DNA of 64,000 bases from Nocardioides sp. Arc9.136 (GTDB lineage: Bacteria > Actinomycetota > Actinomycetes > Propionibacteriales > Nocardioidaceae): NCBI RefSeq assembly GCF_030506255.1, contig NZ_CP113431.1, positions 2,232,001 through 2,296,000 of the forward strand. Reading direction: 5' to 3'. Positions 9,354 to 18,805 of this stretch are shown one piece after another. How positions within the stretch are numbered: the stretch's first letter is position 1; each line of letters opens with the position of its first letter. The notes below the pieces were generated by a model that was not told the origin of the DNA, searched no databases, and was given only the letters and a program-made list of their open reading frames with translations. The position numbers and the translations under genes were made by a program.

Positions 9354-10759
9354 TGCACTCCCCCACCCAGCCCCGGGTCACGCCCCAGTCCCTCGTCGAG
9401 CACGCGCTCGCCGCCACCATCGCCGACGAGTGCGTCGTCGTCGTCCGCGACCGCACCAGCGCCAACCTCCGCTGGGCCGGCAACACGCTGACCACGAACG
9501 GCGTCATGCACGGCGTCGACGTCACGGTGGTCTCGTTCATCCACCGGGCCGACGGCACCTCGACCGGCTCGGTGTCGGGGAGCGCGACCGACCAGGCGCA
9601 GGTCTCGGCCCTGGTCACCGCCGCCGACGCCGCGGCGAGGGCGGCCTCCGTGGCCGAGGACGCCGCCGAGCTGGTCCGCGACCGGACGTCGCCGGACTGG
9701 GACGACGAACCGGTGCGCACCGGCATCCACACCTACGACGCGTTCGCGCCGGCCCTGGGCGAGGCCTTCGGGCGCGCGGAGGCCGGGGGCCGGGTGCTCT
9801 ACGGCTTCGTCAACCACGAGCTGACCACGACGTACCTCGGCTCCACGACCGGCCTTCGCCTGCGCCACGTGCAGCCGACCGGCCACTACGGCTGCACCGG
9901 CAAGACGGCGGACCTCAGCCAGAGCGCGTGGGTCGGCGGGGCCACCCGCGACTTCTCCGACGTCGACGCGCTGGCGATGGACGCCGAGCTCGAGCAGCGC
10001 CTCGGCTGGGGCACCCGCCGCGTGGACCTGCCCGCCGGCCGCTACGACACCGTCCTCCCGCCGAGCGCCGTGGCCGACCTGATGATCGACGCCTACTGGT
10101 ACGCCGGCGCCCGGGTCGCCCACGAGGGACAGTCGGTCTACAGCCGGCGCGGCGGCGGCACCCGGGTCGGCGAGCGGATCGCCCGGGAGGGCGTGCACCT
10201 GCTCAGCGACCCGTCGTACGCCGGGCTGGAGTGCTCGCCGTTCGTGGTCGCCTCCTCCTCGGGCAACGAGTCCTCGGTCTTCGACAACGGCCTGCCGCTC
10301 GGCCGCACCGACTGGGTGCGCGACGGCGAGCTCGCCGCCCTGCTGCAGACCCGCCACTCCGCCGCGATGACCGGCCTCCCGGTGACGCCGGCGATCGACA
10401 ACCTGGTGCTCGACGTCGACGGCGGGACCGGCAGCACCCAGGACCTGGTCGCGGGGGTGGAGCGCGGCCTGCTGGTGACCTGCCTCTGGTACATCCGCGA
10501 GGTCGACCCGCAGACGCTCCTGCTGACCGGCCTGACCCGCGACGGCGTCTACCTGGTCGAGGGCGGCGAGATCACCGGCGCGGTCAACAACTTCCGCTGG
10601 AACGAGAGCCCGGTCGACCTGCTTGGCCGCTTCTCCCACGCCGGCGCCACCGAGCCGAGCTTCAGCCGGGAGTGGGGCGACGACTACTTCAGCCGGACGG
10701 CCACCCCCGCCCTGCGGGTGCCCGACTTCAACATGTCGAGCGTGTCGCAGGCGATGTGA
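9353..10759 (+). CDS. TldE/PmbA family protease subunit
   Basis: A 468-residue partner of TldD. It shares the fold but has no HExxxH motif, as expected for the non-catalytic subunit. Typical segments are RWAGNTLTTNGV near the start and AIDNLVLDVDGGTG, with LFDFNMSS-like VPDFNMSSVSQAM at the C-terminus. No small precursor peptide gene is seen nearby, so the substrate must be encoded elsewhere. A hairpin about 12 bases past the stop probably ends the operon. Confidence 0.88.
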   Translation: MHSPTQPRVTPQSLVEHALAATIADECVVVVRDRTSANLRWAGNTLTTNGVMHGVDVTVVSFIHRADGTSTGSVSGSATDQAQVSALVTAADAAARAASVAEDAAELVRDRTSPDWDDEPVRTGIHTYDAFAPALGEAFGRAEAGGRVLYGFVNHELTTTYLGSTTGLRLRHVQPTGHYGCTGKTADLSQSAWVGGATRDFSDVDALAMDAELEQRLGWGTRRVDLPAGRYDTVLPPSAVADLMIDAYWYAGARVAHEGQSVYSRRGGGTRVGERIAREGVHLLSDPSYAGLECSPFVVASSSGNESSVFDNGLPLGRTDWVRDGELAALLQTRHSAAMTGLPVTPAIDNLVLDVDGGTGSTQDLVAGVERGLLVTCLWYIREVDPQTLLLTGLTRDGVYLVEGGEITGAVNNFRWNESPVDLLGRFSHAGATEPSFSREWGDDYFSRTATPALRVPDFNMSSVSQAM

Positions 10760-10770
10760 GGGGACCGAAG

Positions 10771-10789
10771 CGCCGACGGCCCGTCGGCG
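10771..10789. terminator. Hairpin between tldE and CYTH-CHAD gene
   Basis: CGCCGACG and CGTCGGCG flank a GCC loop, an 8-bp perfect stem between two convergent genes (stops at 10759 and 10818). It is likely a shared terminator. Confidence 0.5.
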
Positions 10790-10817
10790 TGCACGGGCGC
10801 GGGACTGCGGGTCCCGC

Positions 10818-12203
10818 TCAGCCGGCCAGCCGCACCTCGAGCCGCCCGTGCAGCCGCCCGAGGAGGAACGCCTCGCCGGTCGTGGCCGCCCGGGTCGCCA
10901 CGGCCCCGACCTCCTGCTGGGCGCGCAGCGTGGTGCAGGCGTCCTCGAGACCCTCGACCGCCTGCTCCGCCCACCGGCGCGCCCGCCGCGCCTCCTTCCC
11001 GACGACCGGCTCCACGAGGTCCGCGACGTCGGCGAGGTGCTCGGCGGCCGCCAGGTGGCGCGCAGGGGTGTAGCGCCCCTCGTCCTCGCCCGTCCGTGCC
11101 GACGCCTTCGTCCGCGCCTTCTCCAGGCGGCGCCGCAGCTGCTTCCTCGTCAGCGGCTCCTCCGACGCCGGCTCGGCGACCACCCGGTCCAGCGACCGCA
11201 GCAGCGCGAGGTACCGGTCCGCCTGCAGGTCGTCGAGCACCCTTGCTGCGGCCTCGCGCTCGTGCTCCTCGAAGGCGGCGCGCAGCAGCCGGCGCACGGG
11301 GGCCACCCCTTCCCGCTCCTCCTCGAGGACCGCCAGCACGCGCTCGTGCGCCGCGGCGAGCTCCGCGGCCTCGACGAGCGACTCCGACAGCCACGCCAGC
11401 TCCGCGCGAACGGGGCCGGTCACCGTGCGGCCCCAGCCCGGGCGCAGCGTCCACAGCGCCGCCCGGATCCGCCGCACCACCGACGCCAGCTCGCCGGCGA
11501 CCGGCTCGCCACGCCGCCACCGGCTGTCCAGCAGCTTGAGGACGCCGACGTCCGCCGCGACGGCCCGCAGCACGGGGTCGGCGACCTCGGGGACCTGCGG
11601 GAGCCGGTCGCCGAGCGCGACCGCGATCTTGCGGGCCAGCGGCCTCGGCTCGACCCCGAGCCCCTCGAAGAGCTCGTCGGCCGCGGCCAGCAGGTCGGGC
11701 CCGCCCTCGACCAGCTCCAGCTCCCACTCCCGCCACGAGACCGGCGCTCCGCCGACCGGGGTGCCGGTGACCTCGTCGTCGGCCAGCTCGGCCAGCACGG
11801 TCCCGTCCTCGGCGAGGAGCGACCGTGAGGTGCGCCGGGTCGCCACCGTCGCGACCGGCGACAACGGCTCACCCTGCGTCCAGGCGGTGACGAGACCGCG
11901 CAGCCGCGCCGGCACCGTCTCGCCCCTGCCGAGCCGGTGGTGCAGCTCCTCGCGGCCACCCGGGGCGGGCAGCTTGAGGTGCCATCCCTCGTCCGGTCCC
12001 CCGGTGCGGGCCCGCAGGGTGATGCCGGCGGCGGTCAGTGCCAGCCCGCCGGTGTCGTGGTACGTCGCGTGCAGCTCGTGCACGACCGGCTCGGCGACCC
12101 GCGCCACCCCGGGCAGCCCGCCCGGCCCGGCCAGCGCCGGGACCTCGGTCCCGGGCGGGGGTGCGTACGTGTGCTCGACCTCGAGGTGCTGTGTGCGCGT
12201 CAT
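10818..12203 (-). CDS. CYTH and CHAD domain protein
   Basis: A 461-residue cytosolic protein. The N-terminal CYTH tunnel domain (about residues 1-200) begins HLEVEHTYA, close to the usual ExExK signature, and has basic and acidic beta strands (TLRARTG, WHLKLP). The C-terminal CHAD domain (about 230-455) is helical and rich in conserved His/Arg: KIAVALGDRLP, VRRIRAALWTLRPGWG, RRLLRAAFEEHER. CHAD domains bind polyphosphate and CYTH enzymes act on triphosphates, so a role in polyphosphate metabolism is likely. Start ATG 12203 places the CYTH motif at the N-terminus. Confidence 0.85.
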   Translation of the reverse strand: MTRTQHLEVEHTYAPPPGTEVPALAGPGGLPGVARVAEPVVHELHATYHDTGGLALTAAGITLRARTGGPDEGWHLKLPAPGGREELHHRLGRGETVPARLRGLVTAWTQGEPLSPVATVATRRTSRSLLAEDGTVLAELADDEVTGTPVGGAPVSWREWELELVEGGPDLLAAADELFEGLGVEPRPLARKIAVALGDRLPQVPEVADPVLRAVAADVGVLKLLDSRWRRGEPVAGELASVVRRIRAALWTLRPGWGRTVTGPVRAELAWLSESLVEAAELAAAHERVLAVLEEEREGVAPVRRLLRAAFEEHEREAAARVLDDLQADRYLALLRSLDRVVAEPASEEPLTRKQLRRRLEKARTKASARTGEDEGRYTPARHLAAAEHLADVADLVEPVVGKEARRARRWAEQAVEGLEDACTTLRAQQEVGAVATRAATTGEAFLLGRLHGRLEVRLAG

Positions 12204-12220
12204 GCCGTCCCGTACCCACC

Positions 12221-12260
12221 ACGCCGGTGCGGACCGGTGCAGACCGGTGCAGACCGGTGC
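12221..12260. repeat. Four 10-bp tandem units in a divergent promoter region
   Basis: The unit (R)GACCGGTGC is repeated four times, with small changes in the first unit. Each copy contains the palindrome ACCGGT. The array lies in the 133-base gap between the divergent CYTH-CHAD gene and the secreted-protein gene. A 10-bp period places each copy on the same DNA face. Confidence 0.6.
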
Positions 12261-12336
12261 CGCCGGCACGCAACCGTCCCGCCTCGCCGGGCGTAGACAC
12301 CCCGACCAGCCACTCCCACCAGGAAGCAGCACCAGC

Positions 12337-12870
12337 ATGCGCATCCCCGCCCTCCTCGCCGCCACGGCCACCGCCGCGACCGCGATCACCGGCCTCACCA
12401 CCACGACGGCCGTCTCCGCCACGTCCTCCCCCAGCACCGACGGCACCACGACCCACGAGCGCGGCAACGTCGTCGAGTGCGGCGCGGCGTACGCCGGCCA
12501 GGACACGTTCGTCAGCGTCTACGAGAACAACCTGCACCCCGACGTCCTCCAGGTCGTCGTCGGCGAGGACGGCCTCGGCCGCGGCAAGGAGTCGACCACC
12601 GGCTTCATCGACGCCGGCACGGTCCGCGCCACGATGCGGCTCGACGGCCGGAAGGTCGTCGTGTCCGGGACCGCGAAGCGGGTCGGGAAGAGGATCGCCG
12701 TCCACGAGGAGGTCGACGACGCCGGCGAGCACGTCGTCGTCGACGGCTTCCACCGCCGGCTCCGCACCGACCTGACGCTGCGGTGGAAGGGCCGGACCGT
12801 CGCCCTCGACTGCGACGAGGCCTTCTTCTACGACCTCGACGTCACCCGGTACGACACCACCGGCGACTGA
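12337..12870 (+). CDS. Secreted hypothetical protein, 177 aa
   Basis: Starts with a clear Sec signal: MRIPALLAATATAATAITGL, cleaved near AVSA around residue 28. The mature part is mostly beta-like, with Cys in VVECGAAY near the N-terminus and VALDCDEAFF near the C-terminus that could form one disulfide. It resembles many uncharacterised exported actinobacterial proteins. No catalytic motif is seen. It is divergent from the CYTH-CHAD gene across a tandem-repeat region. Confidence 0.65.
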   Translation: MRIPALLAATATAATAITGLTTTTAVSATSSPSTDGTTTHERGNVVECGAAYAGQDTFVSVYENNLHPDVLQVVVGEDGLGRGKESTTGFIDAGTVRATMRLDGRKVVVSGTAKRVGKRIAVHEEVDDAGEHVVVDGFHRRLRTDLTLRWKGRTVALDCDEAFFYDLDVTRYDTTGD

Positions 12871-12901
12871 GACCGACCACCACGCGCAGCGGCGTCACCG
12901 G

Positions 12902-14248
12902 TCAGCGACCCGGATGACCCCCGGGAACGGGGGCGTCCGGGTCGTACGGCGTCCGGGTGTAGACGAAGGTGGCGACCTCGAGGTGGCCCACCGACCCGTC
13001 CGGGCGCCGGACGACGTGGAGCTCCTCGCCGGCGTGGTAGCCGGACAGCCCCAGCACCCGTCCCCCACGGACGGCGAACCGGTAGAGCTCCTGCCCGGCC
13101 CGGCGGGCGACCAGCTCGGTGCCCTCCATCGCGAAGACGATCGCGGTGTTGCCCCAGTGCCAGACCCCCGGCACGCCCACCAGCGGCGGCGGCAGCGCCG
13201 GTGACGGCGTCCACGCGGGTGCGACCGTCGGCTCGCAGCGCTCGAGCTCCTCGAGCAGGTCGGTGACGACCGCGGCCGGCGAGCAGCCCGCCGTGGCGTC
13301 GGTCAGCACCACGCCACCGCTGCGCCGCCTCGGGTCGACCAGGACGGCGGCGAGGAACCCCGGCATCGAGCCGGTGTGCCCCGCGAGCGTGCCCGAGCCG
13401 CCGGGCAGCAGCTGGAACCCCAGCCCGTGCGCGTAGCCGAGCCCGTCGGTGGGGTTGCCCGACTGCGGCCCGAACGCCTGCCGCAGCTCGGCCGGCGAGA
13501 GCACGTCGGGGTGGCCGTCGAGGAGGAAGACGGCGTACCGCGCCAGGTCGGTGAGCGTCGCCCACACCTGGCCCGCGGGCGCCATCGCCCCGGTGTCGGT
13601 CGCGGGCTCCGGGACGAGCGTCGACTCGTAGGGGTGCACCGACCAGCCCTGCGCGGCGGCGCCGACGGGGAGGTACGACGTGCGCGTCATCCCTAGCGGC
13701 GCGAGCAACCGGCCCTCCACGGCCTCCCACCACGTCGTGCCCCGGACGCGCGCGACGACCTCGCCGAGCAGCGCGTACCCGAGGTTGGAGTAGTGGAACT
13801 CCTGGTGGGCGGGGAACGCCGCACCCGAGCCGTCGTGCAGCGCCGCCAGCTCCTCCCACGACCGGCCGGCGGACCGCTCCCACCACGGCCCGGCCGGCTC
13901 CGACTGCATGCCCGAGCTGTGCGCGAGCAGCGTGCGGAGCGTCCGGTCGGCGTACGCCACGTCCTCCCCGAGCACCACCGACGCCGGGTCGTCCAGGCCG
14001 AGCAGGCCCTCCCGCACGGCCTGGAGCACGAGCACGGCCGTCATGGTCTTGGTGATGGACCCGATCCGGTACTGCACGTCGAACGGGTCGTGGCCGGGCA
14101 CCGCCTCCGCGCCGTACGCGTCCCGCCACACCGGCTCGCCGTCGCGCACCAGGCCGGCCACCACCGACGGCAGCCGACCGGTGCTCTGGGCGTGGGCCAG
14201 CCGGGCGCGCAGCCGGCGGGCGGTGAGGCCGTCGACCCCGGCGCTCAC
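12902..14248 (-). CDS. Serine hydrolase, beta-lactamase/PBP-like
   Basis: A 448-residue serine hydrolase of the class C beta-lactamase/esterase superfamily. It has the SxxK nucleophile motif in SITKTMTA near residue 65, YSN near residue 160 (YSNLGYALLGEVV), and an HTG motif (HTGSMPGF) near residue 305. A beta-rich C-terminal domain follows. No signal peptide is visible, so it is probably cytosolic. It may act as an esterase, peptidase or amidase. The GTG start lies inside an 11-bp triplication shared with the end of gcvP. Confidence 0.82.
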   Translation of the reverse strand: MSAGVDGLTARRLRARLAHAQSTGRLPSVVAGLVRDGEPVWRDAYGAEAVPGHDPFDVQYRIGSITKTMTAVLVLQAVREGLLGLDDPASVVLGEDVAYADRTLRTLLAHSSGMQSEPAGPWWERSAGRSWEELAALHDGSGAAFPAHQEFHYSNLGYALLGEVVARVRGTTWWEAVEGRLLAPLGMTRTSYLPVGAAAQGWSVHPYESTLVPEPATDTGAMAPAGQVWATLTDLARYAVFLLDGHPDVLSPAELRQAFGPQSGNPTDGLGYAHGLGFQLLPGGSGTLAGHTGSMPGFLAAVLVDPRRRSGGVVLTDATAGCSPAAVVTDLLEELERCEPTVAPAWTPSPALPPPLVGVPGVWHWGNTAIVFAMEGTELVARRAGQELYRFAVRGGRVLGLSGYHAGEELHVVRRPDGSVGHLEVATFVYTRTPYDPDAPVPGGHPGR

Positions 14249-14272
14249 TCGGCGCTCACTCGGCGCTCACTC
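14240..14272 (-). repeat. Three 11-bp tandem copies at the gcvP stop / hydrolase start
   Basis: On the minus strand GAGTGAGCGCC is repeated three times. Each copy contains both a TGA and a GTG. The first copy supplies the gcvP stop and the last supplies the hydrolase GTG start. The original junction was probably a GTGA overlap that was later expanded. Confidence 0.8.
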
Positions 14273-17137
14273 GGCGAAGGCCTCGAGCGGCGGGCACGAG
14301 CACTGCAGGTTGCGGTCACCGTAGGCCTGGTCGATCCGCGCCACCGGCGGCCAGTACTTGTCCGGGTCCACGCCGGTCGGGAAGACCGCCAGCTCCCGGA
14401 GGTACGGCCGGTCCCACTCGCCCACGAGCGCGCGGGACGTGTGCGGCGCGCCGCGCAGCGGCGACTCCTCGGGGCTCCACTCCCCCGCGCCGACCCGGTC
14501 GATCTCGCCCTTGATCGCGATCATCGCCTCGCAGAAGCGGTCGATCTCGCCGAGGTCCTCGGACTCGGTCGGCTCGACCATCAGGGTGCCGGCGACCGGG
14601 AACGACATCGTCGGGGCGTGGAAGCCGTAGTCGACCAGCCGCTTGGCGACGTCCTCGACGCTCACGCCGGTCTCCTTGGTGATCCCCCGGACGTCGAGGA
14701 TGCACTCGTGGGCGACCAGGTCGCCGTGGCCGCGGTAGAGCACCGGGAAGTGCTCGCCGAGCCGGGCGGCGACGTAGTTGGCCGACAGCACCGCGCTGGC
14801 GGTGGCCCGGGTCAGGCCGGCACCGCCCATCATCCGCACGTAGGCCCACGAGATCGGCAGGATGCCCGCCGAGCCGTACGGCGCCGCGCTGATCGGGCCG
14901 ATGCCCTCGCGCTTGGTGGCGTCGGGGTGCATCCCGTGCGAGGGGAGGTACGGCGCGAGGTGCTCGCGCACCGCGACCGGGCCGACGCCCGGGCCGCCGC
15001 CGCCGTGGGGGATGCAGAAGGTCTTGTGCAGGTTCAGGTGCGACACGTCGCCCCCGAACTCGCCGGGCTTGGCGTGCCCGAGCAGCGCGTTCAGGTTCGC
15101 CCCGTCGACGTAGACCTGGCCGCCGTGGGCGTGCACGACCTCGCACAGCTCGGTGATCGTGTCCTCGTAGGCGCCGTGGGTCGAGGGGTAGGTGACCATG
15201 ATCGCGGCCAGGTCGTCGGTGTGCTTCTCGCACTGCGCGCGCAGGTCGTCCATGTCCACGCCGCCGTCCGCGGCGGCCTTGACCACGACGACGCGCATCC
15301 CGGCCATCACCGCGGACGCGGCGTTGGTGCCGTGCGCCGAGGAGGGGATCAGGCAGACGTCGCGGGCGGCGTCGCCGTTCGCGCGGTGGTAGCCGCGGAT
15401 GGCGAGCAGACCGGCGAGCTCGCCCTGGGAACCGGCGTTCGGCTGGATCGAGACGCGGTCGTAGCCGGTCACCTCGGCCAGCCAGCCCTCGAGCTGGTCG
15501 ACGAGCAGGTGGTAGCCGGCGGCGTCCTCGGCCGGCGCGAACGGGTGCAGGTCGGCGAAGCCGGGCAGGGAGACCGGCTCCATCTCGGTGGTCGCGTTCA
15601 GCTTCATCGTGCACGACCCGAGCGGGATCATCCCGCGGTCCAGCGCGTAGTCGCGGGCCGAGAGCCGGCGCAGGTAGCGCAGCATTTGGGTCTCGCTGTG
15701 GTGCGCGGAGAACACCTCGTGGGTGAGGTACGGCGTGGTGCGGCGCAGCGGCTCCGGCAGCGCGTCGGCGGTCGCGCGGTCGAGACCGTCGAGGTCCGCG
15801 CCCTCCACCCCGAACGACGCCAGCACCCGCTCGAGGGTCGAGCGCGTGGTGCACTCCGAGGTGCTGATCCCGACGGTGTCGGCGTCGACGAGCCGGAGGT
15901 GGATCCCCCGCTCCCGCGCGGCCGCGACGACCTCGGCGGCACGGCCCGGTGCCGCGACCTGGACGGTGTCGAAGAACTCGCCGTGGAGCGCCTCGTGCCC
16001 GGCCTCGGCCAGCGCGGCGGCCAGCACCGCGGCGTACCGGTGGGTGCGGGTGGCGATGGCGCGCAGCCCCTCCGGGCCGTGGTGCACGGCGTACATCGAG
16101 GCGACGACGGCCAGCAGCACCTGGGCGGTGCAGATGTTGGAGGTGGCCTTGTCCCGGCGGATGTGCTGCTCGCGGGTCTGCAGGGCCAGGCGGTACGCCG
16201 GGCGGCCCTCGGCGTCGACCGAGACCCCGACCAGCCGGCCGGGCAGGTGCCGCTCGAGCCCGGAGGCGACCGCCATGTAGCCGGCGTGCGGGCCGCCGTA
16301 GAACAGCGGCACCCCGAAGCGCTGGGAGGAGCCGACGACCACGTCGGCACCCATCGAGCCGGGCGACTCCAGCAGCGTCAGCGCGAGCAGGTCGGCGGCG
16401 ACGACGGCCAGCCCGCCGCGCTCGTGGACCGCCTCGATGAGCGGCCGCGGGTCGAGCACCCGGCCGGAGGCGCCGGGGTACTGCATGAGCACGCCGCTCG
16501 CCGGGCCCTCGGGCAGGCCGCCGGTCAGGTCCGCGACCACGACCTCGATGCCCATCGCCTCGGCGCGGGTGCGCACGACCTCGATCGTCTGCGGCAGCGC
16601 GTCGGCGTCGACCACGAACGGCCCGTCCGCCTTGCGGTTTCCCCGCCGGACCAGGGTCATCGCCTCGGCGGCCGCGGTGCCCTCGTCGAGCAGCGAGGCG
16701 TTCGCGGTCGGCACGCCGGTGAGGTCGCCGACGACGGTCTGGAAGTTGATCAGCGCCTCGAGCCGGCCCTGGGAGATCTCCGGCTGGTACGGCGTGTAGG
16801 CGGTGTACCAGCTGGGGTCCTCGAGCACGTTGCGCCGGATCACCGGCGGGGTGATCGTGGCGGAGTAGCCGAGGCCGATCATCGCCTCGAGCGGGTTGTT
16901 CAGCGCCGCGATCGCGCGCAGCTCCCGGGCGGTGGCGTCCTCGGACTGCGCGGCGGGCAGGTCGAGCGCCGCGTCGGTGCGGATGCCGCCGGGGACGGCG
17001 GCGGACATCAGCGACTCCACGGAGTCGAAGCCGAGCCGCTCGAGCATGGCGGCCTCGGCGGCCGGCTGCAGACCGATGTGGCGGTCGACGAACGGCAGCG
17101 CGCCGTCGAGCTCGGACAGGGTGGGGCGGTCTGACAT
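14267..17137 (-). CDS. gcvP: Glycine dehydrogenase (glycine cleavage P protein)
   Basis: A 956-residue PLP enzyme that decarboxylates glycine and passes the aminomethyl group to the lipoyl arm of GcvH. The length fits the single-chain alpha-beta fusion form. It begins FVDRHIG, carries the PLP lysine in [19 protein letters not shown] near residue 705, and has [22 protein letters not shown] in the N-terminal lobe (the longest quoted run is split by family alignment). A glycine riboswitch precedes it. gcvH is 3 kb upstream on the same strand; gcvT is not in the window. Confidence 0.95.
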   Translation of the reverse strand: MSDRPTLSELDGALPFVDRHIGLQPAAEAAMLERLGFDSVESLMSAAVPGGIRTDAALDLPAAQSEDATARELRAIAALNNPLEAMIGLGYSATITPPVIRRNVLEDPSWYTAYTPYQPEISQGRLEALINFQTVVGDLTGVPTANASLLDEGTAAAEAMTLVRRGNRKADGPFVVDADALPQTIEVVRTRAEAMGIEVVVADLTGGLPEGPASGVLMQYPGASGRVLDPRPLIEAVHERGGLAVVAADLLALTLLESPGSMGADVVVGSSQRFGVPLFYGGPHAGYMAVASGLERHLPGRLVGVSVDAEGRPAYRLALQTREQHIRRDKATSNICTAQVLLAVVASMYAVHHGPEGLRAIATRTHRYAAVLAAALAEAGHEALHGEFFDTVQVAAPGRAAEVVAAARERGIHLRLVDADTVGISTSECTTRSTLERVLASFGVEGADLDGLDRATADALPEPLRRTTPYLTHEVFSAHHSETQMLRYLRRLSARDYALDRGMIPLGSCTMKLNATTEMEPVSLPGFADLHPFAPAEDAAGYHLLVDQLEGWLAEVTGYDRVSIQPNAGSQGELAGLLAIRGYHRANGDAARDVCLIPSSAHGTNAASAVMAGMRVVVVKAAADGGVDMDDLRAQCEKHTDDLAAIMVTYPSTHGAYEDTITELCEVVHAHGGQVYVDGANLNALLGHAKPGEFGGDVSHLNLHKTFCIPHGGGGPGVGPVAVREHLAPYLPSHGMHPDATKREGIGPISAAPYGSAGILPISWAYVRMMGGAGLTRATASAVLSANYVAARLGEHFPVLYRGHGDLVAHECILDVRGITKETGVSVEDVAKRLVDYGFHAPTMSFPVAGTLMVEPTESEDLGEIDRFCEAMIAIKGEIDRVGAGEWSPEESPLRGAPHTSRALVGEWDRPYLRELAVFPTGVDPDKYWPPVARIDQAYGDRNLQCSCPPLEAFAE

Positions 17138-17194
17138 GGCAGGGCTCCTCGGACGCGCGGTCTGGGTGCCTCCCCCTCTGTCACACCGGCACTG

Positions 17195-17322
17195 GTGCTC
17201 CAGAGTCGCCTGCTCCGCACGGTCCGGGCGCCTGAGAGGTTCCGGGGAGGAATTGCCCCTTCGGCGCTCCGCTCCGGCGGGTGCTGCGTGCCGGGCGGAG
17301 ACTCTCCCGTGCGGGATTGTCA
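17195..17322 (-). promoter_or_regulatory. Glycine riboswitch
   Basis: Reading the minus strand from about 17322: CGGGAGAGTCTC, then GCGCCGAAGGGGCAA, then GGAACCTCTCAGGC, then AGGCGACTCTGGAG. These are the ordered conserved blocks of a glycine aptamer. Only one full aptamer is visible; the closing GACTCTGG part resembles the partner stem of singlet types. It lies 55 bases ahead of gcvP, so it should let glycine turn the cleavage enzyme on. Confidence 0.9.
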
Positions 17323-17369
17323 GCGCCACCGAGGCTACCAGCCCACCGGGCCCGGGCAGGAACGACGAC

Positions 17370-17398
17370 GGCCCGCCTCCCTCGCGGGACGGCGGGCC
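17370..17398 (-). terminator. Terminator hairpin after MerR gene
   Basis: GGCCCGCC at 17370-17377 pairs with GGCGGGCC at 17391-17398. Flanking ACGACG and CGTCGT extend it with a bulge. It lies about 45 bases past the stop of the MerR gene at 17444. Confidence 0.6.
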
Positions 17399-17443
17399 GG
17401 ACGTCGTGCGCCGGGTGGCGGCGGTGCGCCGCGCTGGCCCGGG

Positions 17444-18037
17444 TCAGCCGATCTTGCGGGCGGCGCGGCGGGCGGCGAGCTCGTCGCTCGCGCTCGGTGC
17501 GGCCTCGTCGGCGGTGCGCTCGCTGGGCAGCTCGGCGAGGGTGCCCTCGATCTCGCGCCACACGCCGCCGATGGCGATGCCGAAGACGCCCTGCCCGCCC
17601 TGGAGCAGGTCGATGACCTCGTCGTTGCTGGTGCACTCATACACCGAGGCGCCGTCGCTCATCAGCGTCACGCGGGTCAGGTCGTCGGTGCCCCGCTCCC
17701 GGAGGTGATGAACCGCGGTGCGGATCTGCTGCAGCGAGATGCCGGCGTCCAGGAGCCGCTTGATCACCTTGAGCAGCAGGATGTCGCGGAAGCTGTAGAG
17801 CCGCTGGGAGCCCGAGCCGCTCGCGCCGCGGACGGTGGGCTCGACCAAGCCGGTGCGGGCCCAGTAGTCGAGCTGGCGATAGGTGATGCCGGCGGCGTTG
17901 CACGCGGTCGGGCCGCGGTAGCCGGTGTCACTGGGCAGCGGCGACACGTCGTCGGTGAAGAGGAGACCCTGCTCCTCGGCCACCTCGACCGCGACTGCGG
18001 CCTCGGGGTGCTCGCCCTGCTGCTCCTGCTCGTTCAC
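17444..18037 (-). CDS. MerR family regulator, Rv1830-like
   Basis: A 197-residue regulator. Residues about 35-105 form the winged MerR DNA-binding domain, here with GITYRQLDYWARTGLVEP and RLYSFRDILLLKVIKRLLDAG. There is no cysteine-rich metal-binding tail; the C-terminal region (about 125-165) reads VYECTSNDEVIDLLQ and GVFGIAIGGVWREIEG, typical of the actinobacterial Rv1830 group. GTG 18037 follows GGAGGACC. A dyad resembling a MerR operator lies about 150 bases upstream. Position between gcvP and the bifunctional nuclease matches M. tuberculosis. Confidence 0.85.
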   Translation of the reverse strand: MNEQEQQGEHPEAAVAVEVAEEQGLLFTDDVSPLPSDTGYRGPTACNAAGITYRQLDYWARTGLVEPTVRGASGSGSQRLYSFRDILLLKVIKRLLDAGISLQQIRTAVHHLRERGTDDLTRVTLMSDGASVYECTSNDEVIDLLQGGQGVFGIAIGGVWREIEGTLAELPSERTADEAAPSASDELAARRAARKIG

Positions 18038-18187
18038 ACGGTCCTCCGTGGGTCTACTCCGTTGTGCGTAACTACCCGGGGAAGGTGCCGTGACCGCGAA
18101 GCGCAACCACAACGGTGGAGTTACAACAGAGACAGTTCAAGGTAGGCCCCGGTGGGGAGGTCGTCAAAGAGGCCGGCGGCGTGTCGG

Positions 18188-18213
18188 AACCCTCAACTTG
18201 AGGTTGAGGGTGA
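18188..18213 (-). promoter_or_regulatory. MerR-type operator-like dyad upstream of merR
   Basis: CCCTCAAC (18190-18197) and GTTGAGGG (18203-18210) are perfect inverted arms around TTGAG. A nearly identical element lies at 20150-20179 upstream of the FHA gene. MerR proteins such as SoxR bind CCTCAA/TTGAGG dyads. Which of the two local MerR proteins binds is unknown. Confidence 0.55.
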
Positions 18214-18219
18214 GCCTCG

Positions 18220-18687
18220 TCAACGCGACTCGAAGTCCTCCGGCGTGACCTGGTCGAGGAACTCGCGGAACTTCTCCACCTCGTCCTCCTGCTCGGCGGG
18301 CACGGCGAGGCCGGCCTCGTCGAGGACCTCCTCGGCGCACAGGATGCGCGTACCGGTGCGCAGCGCCAGCGCGATGGAGTCCGAGGGACGCGCGCTCACC
18401 TCGGCGCCGGAACCGAAGACGAGGGTCGCGAAGAACACCCCGTCCTTGACGTCGGTGATCCGCACCTCGGTCAGCTCGTTGCCCGTCGCCTCCAGCACGT
18501 CCTTCATCAGGTCGTGCGTCAGCGGCCGGGGCGGGACCACCCCTTGCTGGGCGAACGCGATCGCGGTCGCCTCGACCGCGCCGATCCAGATCGGCAGGTA
18601 GCGCTCCCCGGTCACCTCGCGCAGCAGGACGATCGGCTGGTTCGACGGCATCTCGACACGGACACCCATGACATCGACTTCGCGCAC
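18220..18687 (-). CDS. Bifunctional nuclease family protein (DUF151)
   Basis: A 155-residue protein of the family first described as a plant bifunctional nuclease. It begins with VDVMGVRVEMPSNQPIVLL and contains ERYLPIWIGAVEATAIAFA and ARPSDSIALALRTG, the two conserved blocks of the fold. The C-terminal tail is acidic. It equals Rv1829 in position, between two MerR genes. The actual substrate in actinobacteria is not established. Confidence 0.88.
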   Translation of the reverse strand: MREVDVMGVRVEMPSNQPIVLLREVTGERYLPIWIGAVEATAIAFAQQGVVPPRPLTHDLMKDVLEATGNELTEVRITDVKDGVFFATLVFGSGAEVSARPSDSIALALRTGTRILCAEEVLDEAGLAVPAEQEDEVEKFREFLDQVTPEDFESR

Positions 18688-18805
18688 ACCTTCACCCTAC
18701 TCCCGCCCCGTGAGCCTCTCCCCCGCCGAAGGGGCGAGCCTGCCGGGCACCTGCCGGGCACCGGGTGCGGCGCCGGCACGGGCGCCGCCACGGCGGCCGG
18801 GTGGG

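Noticed and set aside
7818..10759. A TldD/TldE-matured peptide cluster
   Set aside because: No small precursor peptide or modifying enzyme was found near; this is the ordinary housekeeping pair.
13793..17134. 1113-codon open frame on the plus strand
   Set aside because: It lies antisense to gcvP, is rich in Arg/Gly/His/Val with no motif, and arises from the codon bias of gcvP.
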